From Porphyromonadaceae bacterium UBA7141 (GTDB taxonomy: Bacteria; Bacteroidota; Bacteroidia; Bacteroidales; Muribaculaceae): a stretch of DNA of 41,881 nucleotides. The notes under the pieces were generated by a model that saw only the letters and a program-made list of their open reading frames with translations, searched no databases and was not told the origin of the DNA. Position numbers and translations under genes: made by a program. Positions within the stretch are counted from its first letter, which is position 1. Every line of letters starts with the position of its first letter. Shown piece after piece: positions 41,828 through 41,881 of this stretch. The stretch lies in the NCBI GenBank assembly GCA_002491945.1, contig DKWX01000056.1, forward strand, positions 21,985 through 63,865, in the 5' to 3' direction.

Positions 41828-41881
41828 TTAACTAAATAAATTCTTACATGCTAGGTTCATAGGCTTTTTACCTACTACAAA
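41828..41881 (-). CDS. Possible C-terminal end of a leftward gene
   Basis: From the window edge one minus-strand frame stays open for 17 codons (ending KKPMNLACKNLFS) to a TAA at 41830-41828, ten bases before a good terminator; the other two frames are closed early. The fragment is too short to assign a family. The call rests mainly on its position before the terminator. Confidence 0.35.
   Translation of the reverse strand, partial: FVVGKKPMNLACKNLFS

Overview
The window looks like a chromosomal segment of an anaerobic gut Bacteroidales, plausibly Muribaculaceae-like. The promoters I can read match the Bacteroidetes consensus (TTTG, 19-20 bases, TAnnTTTG). There is a type IX secretion (T9SS) gene, proteins with T9SS-type C-terminal sorting tails, a lipidated TamA-like protein beside TamB, and a BtuB/BtuG cobalamin locus. 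The family assignment is inference; the phylum is well supported.

Layout. 1-5160: porQ (T9SS), a secreted TonB C-terminal-domain protein, the folP-cdaA pair (dihydropteroate synthase, c-di-AMP cyclase) and the ribosome-assembly GTPase rsgA. 5165-6651: an intergenic region rich in about 190-bp palindromic repeats, with one small winged-helix protein. 6736-12211: the typA-helicase operon and a serpin lipoprotein. 12357-20752: vanZ-like gene, tamB, tamL and a small basic membrane protein. 21154-26892: rpsO, an AspT/YidE-type transporter, an EamA exporter and a secreted type I pullulanase, followed by tRNA-Arg(CCG).

27251-37430 is the most distinctive part: a leftward six-gene operon behind a cobalamin riboswitch with an intrinsic terminator. 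It encodes BtuB, a BtuG-like lipoprotein, a PKD-like surface lipoprotein and three further secreted proteins whose C-termini look like T9SS sorting tails. Two of these share a transcobalamin C-terminal-like (DUF4430-like) module, and two carry BtuG-like propellers. The likely picture is vitamin B12 capture at the cell surface by proteins exported by two routes, lipoprotein export and T9SS, which feed BtuB. No btuFCD genes are in the window.

37603-41881: a DUF2752 protein; a GYF_2/CD225 protein with a 13-residue tandem repeat, whose C-terminus appears to have been rewritten by a 128-bp insertion with a 10-bp target duplication; ung; a cardiolipin synthase; and more repeats. A family of palindromic TA-ended elements (five well-preserved copies, others degenerate) is scattered between genes. 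Several carry outward-facing TAAATTTG boxes identical to a Bacteroidetes -7 promoter element.
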